Assembly: GCA_947579605.1 (NCBI GenBank)
Contig: OX388319.1
Location: 25,681,447 to 25,745,446 of the forward strand
Length of the DNA: 64,000 nucleotides
Source: Athripsodes cinereus
Lineage: Eukaryota; Arthropoda; Insecta; Trichoptera; Leptoceridae
Direction of reading: 5' to 3'
Shown here piece by piece: positions 22,370 through 33,051 of the stretch; position 1 is the stretch's first letter; every line of letters begins with the position of its first letter. The translations under genes were made by a program, and so were the position numbers. The notes beneath the pieces were generated by a model. The model made no database searches. It was not told where the DNA came from and saw only the letters and a list, made by a program, of their open reading frames with translations.

Positions 22370-23216
22370 GGATCCACGAAACCTCCCATCTATCAATTTA
22401 AAAAAAAAATAAGATATTGATACCAAATTATTCGTCTCGTCGAGCCGCAAATAATAACCTGTACGCTGAGATATCCACGGAAAAAGTTAAATTAAATATT
22501 TATGTAATTTGAAACAAGTGTTTCTTTCTACTATAGATTATTGATTCTGAGAGAGACGTCTTTCCACTTATCAGGTCATTATCAATCTCGGAATCAATAA
22601 TCTATAGTAGAAAGAAACACTTGTTTCAAATTACATAATTATGGAATTCTACTACGTGTGCACCGACACAATTAATAAATTAAATATCTTAAGTGCTGCT
22701 TTTTCTCGGTTAATTTGTGAAAACTCATAATGTTTCTTTTAACTAATGTGTAAAGAATATTTATTTTCTATATTTACATTTGAAACCGATTTCTGTGAAT
22801 TTATTGCTGCGACCAAGATGCATTTTATTTGTATGCTTTGATATATTTCATATTAACAGATGAAATACGTATAGATAAATATTTTAAATTACATTTTTCT
22901 TATAAAATTGTAATTAACCTATGTTATCCTAATCTGGGTTTTGTTTTTTCTTGGATCGCATTGGCTAAATACTGCAGTGGTCAGTGCAGTAGACTATGAT
23001 AATATATTTTCAAAAATAATTTACTTAAAAAATGATTCTGTGAAATTCTTCGAATCGTACCTAGATATTATTCAATATATAGTTACTGTAGAGTTTCTAA
23101 GACACCTTCCACGTAACGTATTAGACACACAAAAACTACATCCAGCCAGATAGTTTTTTGTTCTCCTGTAAAATCTTGATAAATGCACATAGGAGGTGTC
23201 ATGAATCCACCGACAA
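22370..23216. mobile_element. Element with diverged ~28-bp terminal inverted repeats
   Basis: The left end TATCGTCGGTGGATCCACGA and the inverted right end TATTGTCGGTGGATTCATGA pair over about 28 bp. The right part holds a 70-codon frame (22941-23153) without recognisable motifs. A foldback is nested at 22500-22638. The same terminal motif occurs in the short foldback at 51670-51813. The target duplication is unclear. Confidence 0.5.
22500..22638. mobile_element. Foldback MITE with ~48-bp near-perfect arms
   Basis: TTGAAACAAGTGTTTCTTTC and TACTATAGATTATTGATTC (22510-22548) are mirrored at 22591-22630 around a 42-bp centre. It is nested in the longer inverted-repeat element. Confidence 0.8.
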
Positions 23217-23307
23217 TATATTTTGCTATACATCTTCCCTTATCGTTCACCCACCATCACAGATATTATTAGTATAACCTTAAAAGCCTAGACAAGTGGT
23301 TAAATGA

Positions 23308-23313
23308 TTATCA

Positions 23314-23346
<33 letters not shown>
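23308..23346. repeat. (CTAT)n microsatellite
   Basis: About nine CTAT units in a row. Confidence 0.9.
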
Positions 23347-23524
23347 ACCTTACAAGATCACGCTGTATCCCTATCTCTAACCTTGTCGTAGGCGATTTAT
23401 TATTCAAGTAATGAGATTTTTCGGTTCGGCAATTTTTCCACTTTGCTCACGTTATTTCTTGTACAAAAGATAATCCTTTATAAATTTGTATGAAACATGT
23501 TGTAAAGTACGTATGGGTATAATT

Positions 23525-23625
23525 TGAGAAGGAATGTCGTGGGATGAAATGACTCAATTGGCTGGTTTATACCCTTTACACGCGGCAGGAGTGTACAAGG
23601 GCGATTGATTGATGATGATAAATTG
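23525..23625 (+). pseudogene. RTE-like LINE tail
   Basis: Reads EGMSWDEMTQLA, which parallels QGMSWEEVTRLV at 55.26 kb, then diverges and ends in a GATTGATGATGAT tail. Confidence 0.45.
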
Positions 23626-23676
23626 AGAATATTGTTAACCTTACGGTTGAGTCCCAGATTTTCGAAAATTCTATAT

Positions 23677-24062
23677 TTTATTTATTTATTCTTTTTGCAC
23701 ATCATCATTAAATAACAGTGTTAACAAAATAATACAAAATTAAAAAAAAAACTAGGATGATATGCAGTGGCGAGATTATCACTATAAAGTGATTTCTTCC
23801 ATCTAACCACGAATTTTGTTATCCTGCTACCAACTTATTTTTACTTTGTTTTTTTTTTTAATTGGGTAGTTGGTAGAAATCACTTCATGGTGATAATCTC
23901 GCCACTGCATATCGTCCTAGTAATTTGAGTTTTATCTTATTTGGTTAAAAAAAATTATAAAATGATGATGTGCGAACAAAATAAAGAAATATATAAAAAA
24001 ACAGGCGTTTTTATTTATTTATTTATTCTTTTTGCACATCATCATTATATAACAGTGTTAAC
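23677..24062 (-). repeat. LINE 3' end, duplicated around a foldback
   Basis: TTCTTTTTGCACATCATCAT and the following ATAACAGTGTTAAC occur at 23688-23725 and again at 24025-24062, each preceded by an ATTTATTTATT run. On the - strand this is a 3' end with an AATAAAT tail. A foldback lies between the two copies. Either two copies landed here or one was duplicated. Confidence 0.5.
23752..23920. mobile_element. Foldback MITE
   Basis: Arms of about 44 bp: CTAGGATGATATGCAGTGGC and GAGATTATCACTATAAAGTG are mirrored at 23877-23920. The centre contains a long poly(T) run. Confidence 0.75.
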
Positions 24063-24085
24063 ATGTACCTACTTATAAATTAATT

Positions 24086-24109
24086 GAGAGAGAGAGAGAG
24101 AGAGAGAGA
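24086..24109. repeat. (GA)n microsatellite
   Basis: Uninterrupted GA repeat of about 24 bp. Confidence 0.9.
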
Positions 24110-24423
24110 TTGTAGAAAAACGCGTGTTTTTCACTAATCCAATATCAATTATAAAAATGTTAAAAAAGTACACATACATAAGCAAAGTATTCGTAAACAA
24201 GATTCGAACTTATTACCTTCGTTTTCAAAAGTTTGAAACGTTTTTACATTTATAATCCACATCAAGTTACCTATGATGTCATTAATTTCTCTAGCTGTAG
24301 GTATATGAGACCAAAGGTATGAACATGTTTATATTGTATATACATAATGACACCATTTCTTAATGGATACTTATGTACTTAAAGTCCTATACTACTACGA
24401 CACTGATGCTGTGCTGAGCTGTG

Positions 24424-24615
24424 CTACGTCGCGATGCGATGTGCTAGGCTAAGCCATGCTGTGTATTTATGTAGAAGTGATGGTTGCGGGGCGAAGGGTG
24501 ATATTGATTTTCCGATCCCGCCCGCACCTCTCCTTCTCTCACAGCCCCTCGCCCATTCGCAGTATCCACTACGCTTCGCAGCCTCTTTTATCTTAGCTTT
24601 ATAAATATGAAACAC
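24424..24615. other. GC-rich island, unassigned
   Basis: About 190 bp clearly less AT-rich than its neighbours. It has a 63-codon - strand frame of basic residues (ARGCERRRGAGGIGK) and no known motif. It could be an exon, a promoter region or a transposon piece; the sequence does not decide. Confidence 0.3.
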
Positions 24616-24644
24616 GGATTAGATTTTTTTACAACACGTTTTTA

Positions 24645-24800
24645 TGACATTTACCATCTTCAGTTCAGCAGTAATGAGCTATATCACCCGTCCTGAATGA
24701 CTTTCCGAGTATTGGCGCCGAGAAGACGATTTGGGTGTTTATTGCATGCAGTAAGTCCTCTTGCTACCCCACTTGTCGGAAATGCCGTGTTGGTATGAAT
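24645..24800 (+). repeat. AGT-tailed retroposon family copy
   Basis: Diverged copy: TTCAGCAGTAATGAGCTATA, ATTGGCGCCGAGAAGACG, GCATGCAGTAAGTCCTCTTG, CTACCCCACTTGTCGGAAAT. The tail is lost. Confidence 0.6.
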
Positions 24801-24965
24801 GAATAAGCAATAGTCTATTCTAAATATACTGCGAACAGTGCATGGTAGATGTTGTCGAGCGTGGGGTCTACTTGCAGCTGTTTTCAGAATTCAGAGCTCC
24901 TGAAAGCATATTGCAAAGCATAAATAACCTGTGGCTGTATGTCCTCTGTGCGGCTTTGAATTTAG

Positions 24966-24999
24966 ATCGCCGATCACCTCGTTTAAGGTGATCGGCGAT
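24966..24999. repeat. Perfect 14-bp inverted repeat
   Basis: ATCGCCGATCACCT, a 6-bp loop, and its exact complement. GC-rich and hairpin-forming. Confidence 0.8.
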
Positions 25000-25106
25000 G
25001 TAGTCAACTGGCTGAGAAACTTGCCTACCATTTACCTAAGAAATTACCACTAGATTGTAACCCACTATATAAACTCGTATTTAGTTTTTCTTAAAAATCC
25101 TTTTCA

Positions 25107-25376
25107 TTGTTTCTAGTATGCACAGTCGTTGGATGTTGTGTTCAGCCCTTATATTATTTTTCAGAACAGCCTACACACACGTGTTCACGTCCTTTTCACT
25201 CCCCCGTACTCCGTCCCCCTCTCACACACACTCTACTACTACTACTACTACTATTAATACATATCTATCTGTCTGACTTCTACTCTGCTCTGTTCTGTTA
25301 TACTGTACCCATTAGGTATATCTTGACACCAGTGGCTCTCAACTTATCTCCCAGGGCAGATTTATACTATTTTTAA
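25107..25376. other. Non-coding stretch with (CTA)n microsatellite
   Basis: An 89-codon frame (25107-25376) reads through a (CTA)n run (about 25232-25255) that gives polyleucine. It is therefore judged spurious. CAGTGGCTCTCAACTT at 25331 is a hAT-type terminus that may begin the element listed next. Confidence 0.5.
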
Positions 25377-25396
25377 TAATATGGCGACCAGCGACC

Positions 25397-25515
25397 CTAG
25401 ACAAATTGCATTTGGGGATCGACTTCAAACAAACTTTTCGACATTGTACCATAACATTATATGTACATTGTCAAAAAGTTCGTTTGTAATAGATCGCCAA
25501 ATGCAATTTGTCTAG
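25397..25515. mobile_element. Foldback, possibly the inside of a hAT-type MITE
   Basis: CTAGACAAATTGCATTTGG is mirrored exactly at 25497-25515, with paired AAACAAACTTTT-type inner arms. The hAT-like terminus CAGTGGCTCTCAAC sits 65 bp upstream; no matching right terminus was found. Confidence 0.6.
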
Positions 25516-25519
25516 GACT

Positions 25520-25589
25520 CCTGGTTATAATTACTGTCAAAGTCATTGTCAAACAATACATGACAATGACTTTGTCAGTAGTAACCAGG
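25520..25589. repeat. Foldback, ~28-bp arms
   Basis: ACTGTCAAAGTCATTGTCA and its near-exact complement, inside CCTGGTTA/TAACCAGG ends, directly after the previous foldback. Confidence 0.7.
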
Positions 25590-25639
25590 TCATTGTATTA
25601 TTGAAAATAGTAAAACTTGATGTAGTTAATATTGTTGAC

Positions 25640-25792
25640 CAACGGTACTTGATGGAAGTTCATGTTAAATCAATAAAAATAAAACACTTTTATTTAGTAT
25701 TTTCATAGTGATTTTATTCGTCGTAAGCCGGCTTTCAAGAGCTTCTACTGTCATCATCAAGCTTACGTCAAGTCAAAATTAATAAAATCACT
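25640..25792. repeat. Dispersed repeat with foldback end
   Basis: GACCAACGGTACTTGATGG (near 25638) parallels GACAGAAGGTATTTGTTGG near 40287. The part at 25705-25792 folds on itself through AGTGATTTTATT arms. 40275-40420 and 7895-7965 belong to the same family. Confidence 0.5.
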
Positions 25793-25807
25793 GTATTTTT
25801 TTTTTCC

Positions 25808-26120
25808 AATTTATAATAATAATAATCTTTATTCAAATAATATCGTCTTTACATTTTCATAATAACACAGTTGAACATACTTAATACAGTCATAAAAAAA
25901 TGTCTTCCACACTAGCCATAGGGGTGTGTTGTGGCAGAAATACAAATTAAATACAAAACAATAGAATCATTAAAGTTAGCGAAAAAAAATAAAAACGAAA
26001 GCTAAAACCTTATAATAAATTAATAAAAACAACTAGTAAAAAAAATAATATTTACAAACATGTCTCAACGACACTGTCAATTATAAAAATAAACACACAA
26101 TACAATACAAAGATGGGTCA
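25808..26120 (-). repeat. LINE 3' end (inferred)
   Basis: On the - strand it ends GAATAAAGATTATTATTATT, a LINE-style 3' tail after an A-rich region. No coding sequence is readable. Confidence 0.4.
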
Positions 26121-26261
26121 GAGAATAATCTAGCAATGTCAATGAGTGAAATCCGTCTGCAAATGAGTTATTATTGGCTGTGTTAGTATATTGGGTTAGT
26201 AATAATTGTCATGAACGTCAGTATATTAGTCTTCAAATGACTGTGGAAGTACTTTGTTTTT

Positions 26262-26345
26262 ATTAGTTAAACTTAAGCCATTGGTTTTCTTTGCATAAAA
26301 TAATATGGAATTTAACAAAACAAACGTCAACTCAATCAATCAATA
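26262..26345 (+). repeat. Short dispersed repeat
   Basis: TTTCTTTGCATAAAATAATA, ATGGAATTTAACAAAAC and ACTCAATCAATCAATAAT align with 19310-19370 and partly with 41020-41055. Class unknown. Confidence 0.45.
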
Positions 26346-26699
26346 ATAAGGGTACATTTTTAGTGATGAAAATAATTTTCTCTGATCCCTTTTATTGCTT
26401 TCGCGCACCTCCGGTTAAGAACCATTACTTTATACACACATACAATAGTAGTAACATGGTTTGTTTGTATTAGTGTATGTAATTTTATATGTGCGTATGT
26501 AAGTACACCGCATTACTAATGTTATCCCATATTAGTACACACATATTATACATACACATAAATGTATTTGGCGAAATTTTCTTCATAAAATCAGCATCGT
26601 AGTTTCAAAAGATAAAACTCCATTGAAATTATACTTTTAATTATAGCCCGTGGAGTCTTCGTTGAAGAATAGATCTCTGGAAAAGGCTGGTGTTCGTAA

Positions 26700-26875
26700 A
26701 ACATCACTTTAAGATATTTACCATCTTCGGTTCATTGATGAGGTATTCCACCCATCCTGAATGTGTTAACTATTATTGTCATGAGGAGGATAACTTACAT
26801 GTTACATTCAGTTAGCCCGCTGGCTACCTTACTTGTGGGATGTGCCGTGGTGGTATAGCAGTAGTAGTAACAAGA
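26700..26875 (+). mobile_element. AGT-tailed retroposon family copy
   Basis: ATTTACCATCTTCGGTTCAT, GATGAGGTATTCCACCCATC, CATGAGGAGGATAACTTACA, GCTGGCTACCTTACTTGTGG and a full GGTATAGCAGTAGTAGTAA tail. One of the better 3' ends. Confidence 0.75.
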
Positions 26876-27984
26876 CTCCAAGAGGCGACGAACTTATAAA
26901 AATAATAAAGAAGCGCTACAAGCCGGATAAGACGGGATAACACTTTCAGCGACAATTTTGAGATTCGGGCTCATGATGTCATCATTGAGCACTGAATCGC
27001 GTAAAAGTGATGTATTTCTGTGTATGTGTGTTTGTGTTAATGTTGATGAGAGGAAAATTGATCCAACTGATTTGTATATTGTTTTGACGTTGTGAATAGG
27101 TAATTGTATTGCTTTAATTTTGTATTGTGCTGGTAGATTTTGTTGAACGTTTGATGAAAGTACATGAGAACTGAAAGTTTGCTATTTGTAACAAATTCTT
27201 ATATGTGTATTAATATTTCTAGCTGATTCTTTTATGTGTGTTAATGTTATAATTGAAATCCGACCCTCCGCACAAGCATTTAGTTGCTTATGGAAGGAGC
27301 ATTTTTACTGTGTGTTTTATTGTTTTATTAATGTAATATCAATGTGTACTGTGTATTTATGAATAAAATGAATATATTTAAAAAAAAAAATATTAGTGTA
27401 AGAACGTGAGATCATTTTGTCCAGGACGTGTTTCACTCTTGCCCGGGGTCTGAATGTATGAAAGATCTTTATGTAAATGTATAAGCTTTTCTATAACTGG
27501 TAAATTCATATGTATGTATACTTTGTTTTTTATGAAAACCTGTTGAAAAATCAAATAAATAAAATAGGTAGGTAGTCGAAATAGCATTTGGCAATTTTTG
27601 AATTCCACCATATACATAAAATTGATGAGAGTAATATAAGAAATATCTCTGTGTGTGAGTATTTCTATACCATGTAATTCTTTATCCCGATATGTATTTA
27701 TATGTAGGTGTGGTAGGTGCGTGCTATTTTCTTTATCTCGACATTTAGTAGATTTATATCCAGGTGAACTACTTACACGGGGACCTAATCTACTTCTTCT
27801 CCTTACTACCACAATCCTTGTACATACCCACATTTATATTTTTTTCTTCTATCCGTCCGCACTCTGCAGCTGAAATGTCAACGAACATTATAATCTTAAA
27901 AGTTAGAAACGTACGTAATAGTTAATCCACATAGGTAATTCTGCGGCAGTCTGACAGTTTCAGATTTCTATACAATAATACAAT
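26876..27984. other. Non-coding stretch
   Basis: AT-rich. The 146-codon - frame at 27393-27833 and the frames opposite it have no recognised motif. An A-run with an upstream AATAAA (27361-27390, + strand) may be the end of an unrecognised retroelement. Confidence 0.4.
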
Positions 27985-28110
27985 TATAAAGTCTTTATTG
28001 GACATAATTAAAATACAATTTACAATAATAAATAAACTAATCTTCTTCTTTTTGAGGCAAGGCACCCGACATCGAGTGAATTATGCCTTTTTGCTAATAA
28101 TAATAATTTG
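27985..28110 (-). repeat. LINE 3' end (inferred)
   Basis: On the - strand, a GC-richer CATAATTCACTCGATGTCGG segment is followed by AT-rich UTR and an AATAAAGACTTTATAATTG end. No frame readable. Confidence 0.35.
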
Positions 28111-28242
28111 TTTACAAACAAATGCTTTCTATGACAGAAGGCTGAATATCCAATTATATATCAATATAAAAGCGCAAACGTTTCATCATAACCTGTTAAT
28201 TATCGCTGAATTCAAGATGTAAAATATCTTGAAATTTAAAAT

Positions 28243-28350
28243 GTAATTTATCCAACACCTGCCTTTTACAGGTCAGTCGAAAACTTACGGAAAAAAGTGG
28301 GAGACCAATTTTTGCCAGATGCTCCACGGTAATTATAATTATAATTCCGG
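28243..28350 (-). repeat. AGT-tailed retroposon, 5' part only
   Basis: On the - strand: CCGTGGAGCATCTGGCAAAA, TTGGTCTCCCACTTTTTTCC, GTAAAAGGCAGGTGTTGG. It keeps the 5' third of the consensus and lacks core and tail, so it was broken after insertion. Confidence 0.6.
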
Positions 28351-28377
28351 GACTTACATTTGGAGATTCAGTTATTT

Positions 28378-28585
28378 TATTTACTTACTTCTTATCTTAT
28401 CTTATGGAGCCCTTGGTGCATAAGGTCTTGAACCAATTCTGACCAGCTCTTCCTGTCAGCGGCAATGTTCTTTGCATCCTCGTGCTTCAGTCGTCTGTGG
28501 AGGAGGTCGGACTCAATGTGTTTCAGCCACGTTTTTCTCGGAGCTCTTCTATTTGTTTTCCACTCCGGTGGTCTGTGTTTCCAGA
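28378..28585 (-). pseudogene. RTE-like LINE C-terminus
   Basis: The - strand reads WKTNRRAPRKTWLKHIESDL, LHRRLKHEDAKNIAADRKSW and SELVQDLMH, then ends in ATAAGATAAGA repeats and AAGTAAG. It has the RTE-clade closing layout (RP..W...v..DL......a..A.DR..W..lv). Reverse transcriptase is missing. Confidence 0.65.
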
Positions 28586-28587
28586 TT

Positions 28588-28672
28588 TACTTACTTCCGA
28601 TTTCCGAAAAGGACCCTTGCAGGACCTTTGTCTCCGAAACAATAGATCTCCAAGCCTTTCTATCTTAGCTGT
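28588..28672 (-). pseudogene. RTE-like LINE tail, second copy in tandem
   Basis: The - strand reads KAWRSIVSETKVLQGSFSEI, the same family as 21101-21258, followed by AAGTAAGTAA. It abuts the previous remnant, showing that two related but distinct RTE ends landed side by side. Confidence 0.6.
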
Positions 28673-28680
28673 ATATATTA

Positions 28681-30520
28681 TAGTACACAGCAGTGTTTAC
28701 TTTTACAAATGTTTTGATATAATAATAAAATGTGTAACTTTCGAGTTGGTGTTACCAGAGACTAGTGTAGCATGCTAAAGAGGACCCGAACAATGGGAGT
28801 TTAGTTGGGAGAGGCTCAATGGATTATGAGTAGCAGCATGACTGCCATGTAAATACATGTAATACCTGCCTACACTATTTATTATATCATGTGTATTACA
28901 CATATAAATATTTTAACCCGTTCATAAATATGTATAAAATATGCCGACTGTCTATACTACGATTTTTTTAAACTGGCGAACTATGTCATAAAATGTGCGA
29001 GCGAGAAGGATCGACTACCTGCTCCCGTCACATTCACATCTCTTATGGCAGGTAGTAGTAAGTTAGTAGTGATGCGTAAATTATGTTCGATGTTACTAAA
29101 TAAAGCATATATAAAAAAGATAAATATTTTTAAAAAAGGTATTAATTTTTTGAAGACGCTTTTTTAAAAGTACAAAAAATATAGGTTTTAATTATAAAAT
29201 GATATATGTCTACATAAATACGTCATATCATATTTATCCGTACATGTCATTTCAAACAATATCCATATTTGACATTCCCAGAAAAAACAAAAATAAGTGT
29301 ATAACAAATATAATGACATGAGCCATCGCTTACTCATGCTAAAAATTAATAAAAATATTAAAAGTTATTATACAAAATATAGCTAATCACATTAACATGT
29401 ATGTTTTTAACATAAAAATCTTTTATTTTTAACATAAAAAAGAAAAATATGTTTTTATTTCCACCCGATTTGTACCAACTGTGGCGGACTAGTAAAAATA
29501 GGTCAGAAATAGGATGTGATATTTACATACATCGAGTAACAAGAGAATAAAGTTCGATGTATCGATATGCGTAACACAAATTGTCACCTCTATGCAATCT
29601 AATTGGATTTATTTTTTTATTATTGGAGTTGCCAATTCATTTGGATCATAGTATAGTACCATAATACAGTAAGTCAAAATTTTCGAAAATTTCAATTCAA
29701 TTGGTAATATATATACACAATCAATGCCACTCTTTCAATTCCAAAATCAAATAATTATGAAAAATACACGATTACCTTCATATATTTAATATTTAGTCAT
29801 GGAAAAATATTATAAGATATCTACAAATAAATATTGTTTAAACTATTGAACGGAACAAATACAACGTATGTCTTTAACAGTGCGATTATTGATATTAAAA
29901 TATATTTCACTTTCTGTTCTTAAAACATAATGTAAATATACCAAAATTACAAAAAAAAAGATTTCTCTAATATAAGACATATTTAGTTGTTGACTTATGG
30001 AACTTTGTAGTCGAATTATGTCCTCAATGGACTTTGCAATTGGGAAAGACGGAAGTAAAATAATACACTCTATACGAGATCTCATCCTTTGGGCAGGCTT
30101 TAGGCTAAAACATTTTAATTATCTTATTTATTGACAGATTTTTTTTGAAATTTATATTATCGATACCTTGATGTAACATGGCCATAGAACTGTCAAAAGC
30201 ATTTGAATCATGGTGTTGCTAGGTTTTAGAATTACATCCATTTTTTATCCTTTTCTCAGGAAAGTATTTGTGCTATATTTATCTCCTGAACGAAACCGTG
30301 TAAAAGTTCTCTAGTATACTCGTATAATAATATTATGAAACTGTATGTAGCTACGTAACTACCACAAATACCTCTCACCCTCTCTTCTGCTTTCCTTACC
30401 TCTGTCACCCTGTGTGACCTAGATATATGTACCTACCTATATGTACAGTGTTAAACATCTAAAAGGTACCCATGTAAATAATACCTCCCACATACAATTC
30501 ATTCCGATATATTATTATTG
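28681..30520. other. Non-coding stretch
   Basis: AT-rich without gene signals. 30056-30110 holds the second copy of the short repeat at 21455-21520 (GATCTCATCC, GGCAGGCTTTAGGCT). No other structure recognised. Confidence 0.45.
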
Positions 30521-30719
30521 CTATTCTAACTACACTTGGAAGTATCTAGCATGCTGTACCTACACTAGGTATACCAGAACATTACCTATACATGAAGCTG
30601 TCAATGGGGCTTGTAAGAGAGAATACTCACTCGGTAGCTTAAATGGATAAAGCGCATCTCGTGAAAAGAATGGGTTGCGGGTTCAAGTTCCTTTCAAGGC
30701 ACTACTAAATAAAGTCTAA
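30521..30719 (+). repeat. Repeat with tRNA-like segment (SINE-type)
   Basis: The first part (CTTGGAAGTATCTAGCATG, GTATACCAGAACATTACC) also occurs at 53388-53435. The end at 30628-30702 is tRNA-like: a box A-like TAGCTTAAATGGATAAAGCG, similar to tRNA-Arg, and a box B-like GGGTTCAAGTTCC, then CTTTCAAGGC. A mariner element is inserted directly after it. Confidence 0.55.
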
Positions 30720-30721
30720 TA

Positions 30722-32010
30722 CGAGGGTGGGGTGAAAAGTTCTCGGCCTGACACAGAGATGTTACTCCAATCAGCAAAAAATTATATTCCTTACCTGGGT
30801 GCATGTGTTATTAGTTCATATGACAAATTTCAACTTGTTCTCTTAAGTAGTTTCTTCACACGAATTTTTGCAGTCGACGTCTTGCTTGTTTTTCATGAAA
30901 ATTAATAAATTTGAGTATCGTGCGGTCATAAAGTTCTTCGTTTTAGATGGATTAACCCCTACGGAAATTCATCCAAAGTTTACAAAAGTTTACGAGGACT
31001 CTGCTCCTTAAATGTCAACCGTTAAAAAATGGCCAGCTGAATTTAAAGGTGGTCGCACACCCCTCGAAGTTGACCCATGTGAAGGATGGCCAAAAACCAC
31101 AGCCATATCGGAAACCATCGAAAAAGTGAATGATTCCGTGTTGGCCGACAGGCAACTGAGGTGGATGAGATAGCTGAAGCTGTAGTGATATCGAAAAAAA
31201 GGGTCGGAAACATTTTGCTCAAAGAATAAGGGATGAAAAAGCTCCGCGCGAAAAGGGTGCCGCATTTGTTGAATGCCGATCAAAAACAAATTCGCAAATG
31301 ATTTTCGCAGCAATTCTTGGACCGATAGAATACGGATCCGACCAATTTTGTGCGGTGATTTGTCACCATGGATAAGACATGGGTCCACCACTACACTTCA
31401 GAAACAAAACAGCAGTCCAAGCAATGGGTGGAAGCTGGTTCAGCTCCAAAGAAAGCGAAGTCGATTTCATCTGCTGGAAAGGTCATGGCTAGCGTGTTTA
31501 GGGATGGAAAAGGTTTACTGGTAATTGATAACCTTGCAAAAGGTAGAACAATCACAAACAAATATTACTCCAAACTTTTTAACCAATCTGGATGGCGAAA
31601 TTCGCGAAAAGAGGCCTGGTATGAAGAAACAAAAATCATCTCTCACCAAGACAACGCACCCGTACACAAGAGTGTGTTGACGATGGGAAAACTGCAAGAT
31701 TTGGGGTATGACTTGCTCGTCCATCCCCCCTATTCTCCTGATTTGGCACCCTTAGACTTCTTGGTTCCCAAACTTCAAAAAAATTGTTTCTGGGAAGCTC
31801 TTCGTATCCAATGAAGAATTTGAAAGGGCTGTAGATAAATATTTTCGCAACCTTCCAGACTTTCACTTCCTGGAAGGAGTACTGATGTTGGAGAAACGCT
31901 GGATCAAGTGTTTTGAAGTCAAGGGAGATTATGTAGTAAAATAAAAATAAAAAAAATCTGAAAACCGCAGTCTTTCATTGTCAGGCCGAGAACTTTTCAC
32001 CCCACCCTCG
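30722..32010 (+). mobile_element. mariner element, 1289 bp, with perfect TIRs
   Basis: TA duplications at 30720-30721 and 32011-32012 flank perfect 32-bp terminal inverted repeats that begin CGAGGGTGGGGTGAAAAGTT. Length and layout are those of a full-length mariner. The transposase frame inside is broken, so it cannot move on its own. Its intact ends could still be recognised by a related transposase. Confidence 0.92.
30895..31944 (+). pseudogene. Inactivated mariner transposase
   Basis: Starts MKINKFEYRAVIKFFVLDGL and ends FEVKGDYVVK plus stop, the usual mariner limits of about 345 residues. The N-terminal helix-turn-helix part (K..W..EF..GRT) and the catalytic part are recognisable. The three acidic residues are still present: D in the MDKTW motif (codon at 31371), D in HQDNAPVH and D in SPDLAPLDF, the last two separated by 34 residues (D34D). 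Damage: an in-frame stop at 31009-31011, a frameshift near 31155, further stops between 31228 and 31360, and a frameshift near 31780. The usual DETW motif reads DKTW. The terminal motifs fit the mellifera/cecropia side of the mariner family. It is a dead gene. Confidence 0.9.
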
Positions 32011-32012
32011 TA

Positions 32013-32461
32013 TGGGAGTTTCATGCGTTGAATTCACGATATTGCTATTATTCATATTCAGTATAAAAACAAATGAGATAAGATAAAATTCAGATGCAGT
32101 GTGAAATCAAGATGCAAATAAAAACGATTGTCAAAGAATTGCACAACAAGACAATGTGTCAGCATGACGATATTGTTCTTACTTACTCAGTCAGTCATCT
32201 CCACTCCACTCCTGTGCATAGGCCTATCTCATAACTCTGAAGGCTTTTCTGACCTAGGCCTTCTGCGATCAATCAATCACCAGCAGTTATTTTTATGTCG
32301 CATTTCTGTCGTGTTAAGATAAGAATTACGAATGTGGAACTCAAACTGTTTGTTAACTCTCCTTCACAAATCACGAATTTTGTTAAATTTTGTAGAATAA
32401 TAAATATGTGTATATTATATGTAATGTAATTGTAAAAAAATATATCAAGCTATTATTATAC
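32013..32461. other. AT-rich non-coding stretch
   Basis: Lies between the mariner and the LTR element. No gene or repeat recognised. Confidence 0.5.
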
Positions 32462-32466
32462 GATAG
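32462..32466. repeat. Target-site duplication, left copy
   Basis: GATAG, identical to 38174-38178 on the other side of the LTR element. Identical copies mean the two LTRs belong to one insertion. Confidence 0.9.
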
Positions 32467-32940
32467 TGTTATATGTGTTGTTAGATGGTGTGTGGATTTG
32501 GGGCCACACACTGCTCCAATCTTCAGATCCCTTGAAAGTTTTGGTTCTGCTACCAAGGGGATGTGGGTTTAGTAGTAAAACTCGAGCTTCGTTTAAACAC
32601 TATATTCACGAAGGTAAAAAAACTATTTACAGGTAAGTTCTAGCACAACTTAAAAGATACACTTTACAATAGGTATTAACGAACCGAGAGAGGGAACTTG
32701 AATTCCTCCTCAAAGCAACACCTCGTCTATATATAAACTTTTAACCTCCTCTCTCTTATCACAAAAACCAAAATATACAACAACACCACTTCTAGAAAAA
32801 TCCTACAACCTACACATATATATATAAGAGACATCTGTCCTATATAACATAAAGTAGTGAGTAATTAATACCACCAATGTTACTACCATTAAATCATAAT
32901 TTAGTTTAATATAATTTCCCACAGATGTCTATATCTTACA
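32467..32940 (-). repeat. 3' LTR of the gypsy element
   Basis: 474 bp. The opposite-strand TATA-like TTTATATATA (plus 32728-32737) lies mid-LTR and is a plausible promoter site. It ends TTACA, complementary to the TGTAA start of the other copy. The only difference seen from the 5' LTR is at 32470. Confidence 0.95.
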
Positions 32941-32951
32941 CTCCCCCACTT
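32941..32951 (-). promoter_or_regulatory. Polypurine tract
   Basis: On the - strand AAGTGGGGGAG directly precedes the 3' LTR. This is the primer for plus-strand DNA synthesis in LTR retrotransposons. Confidence 0.85.
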
Positions 32952-33051
32952 AAATCTCATCTATAAACTTAAATATTTCATTTTCACTTATACAATGCAA
33001 AATCTTAAATAATTCATTTTTCTCTATATACTATACATATATGACCTTATC

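Noticed and set aside
25107..25376. 89-codon frame with a leucine run as a signal or membrane protein
   Set aside because: The leucines come from a (CTA)n microsatellite.
30628..30702. Functional tRNA-Arg gene
   Set aside because: Box B is imperfect, the acceptor stem does not pair, and the segment belongs to a repeat found again at 53.7 kb.
31368..31814. 148-codon frame as a separate gene
   Set aside because: It is the middle part of the broken mariner transposase, bounded by the element's terminal repeats.
32467..33051. Envelope gene after pol in the gypsy element
   Set aside because: Only about 110 bp separate the pol stop from the LTR, with no room for an env frame.
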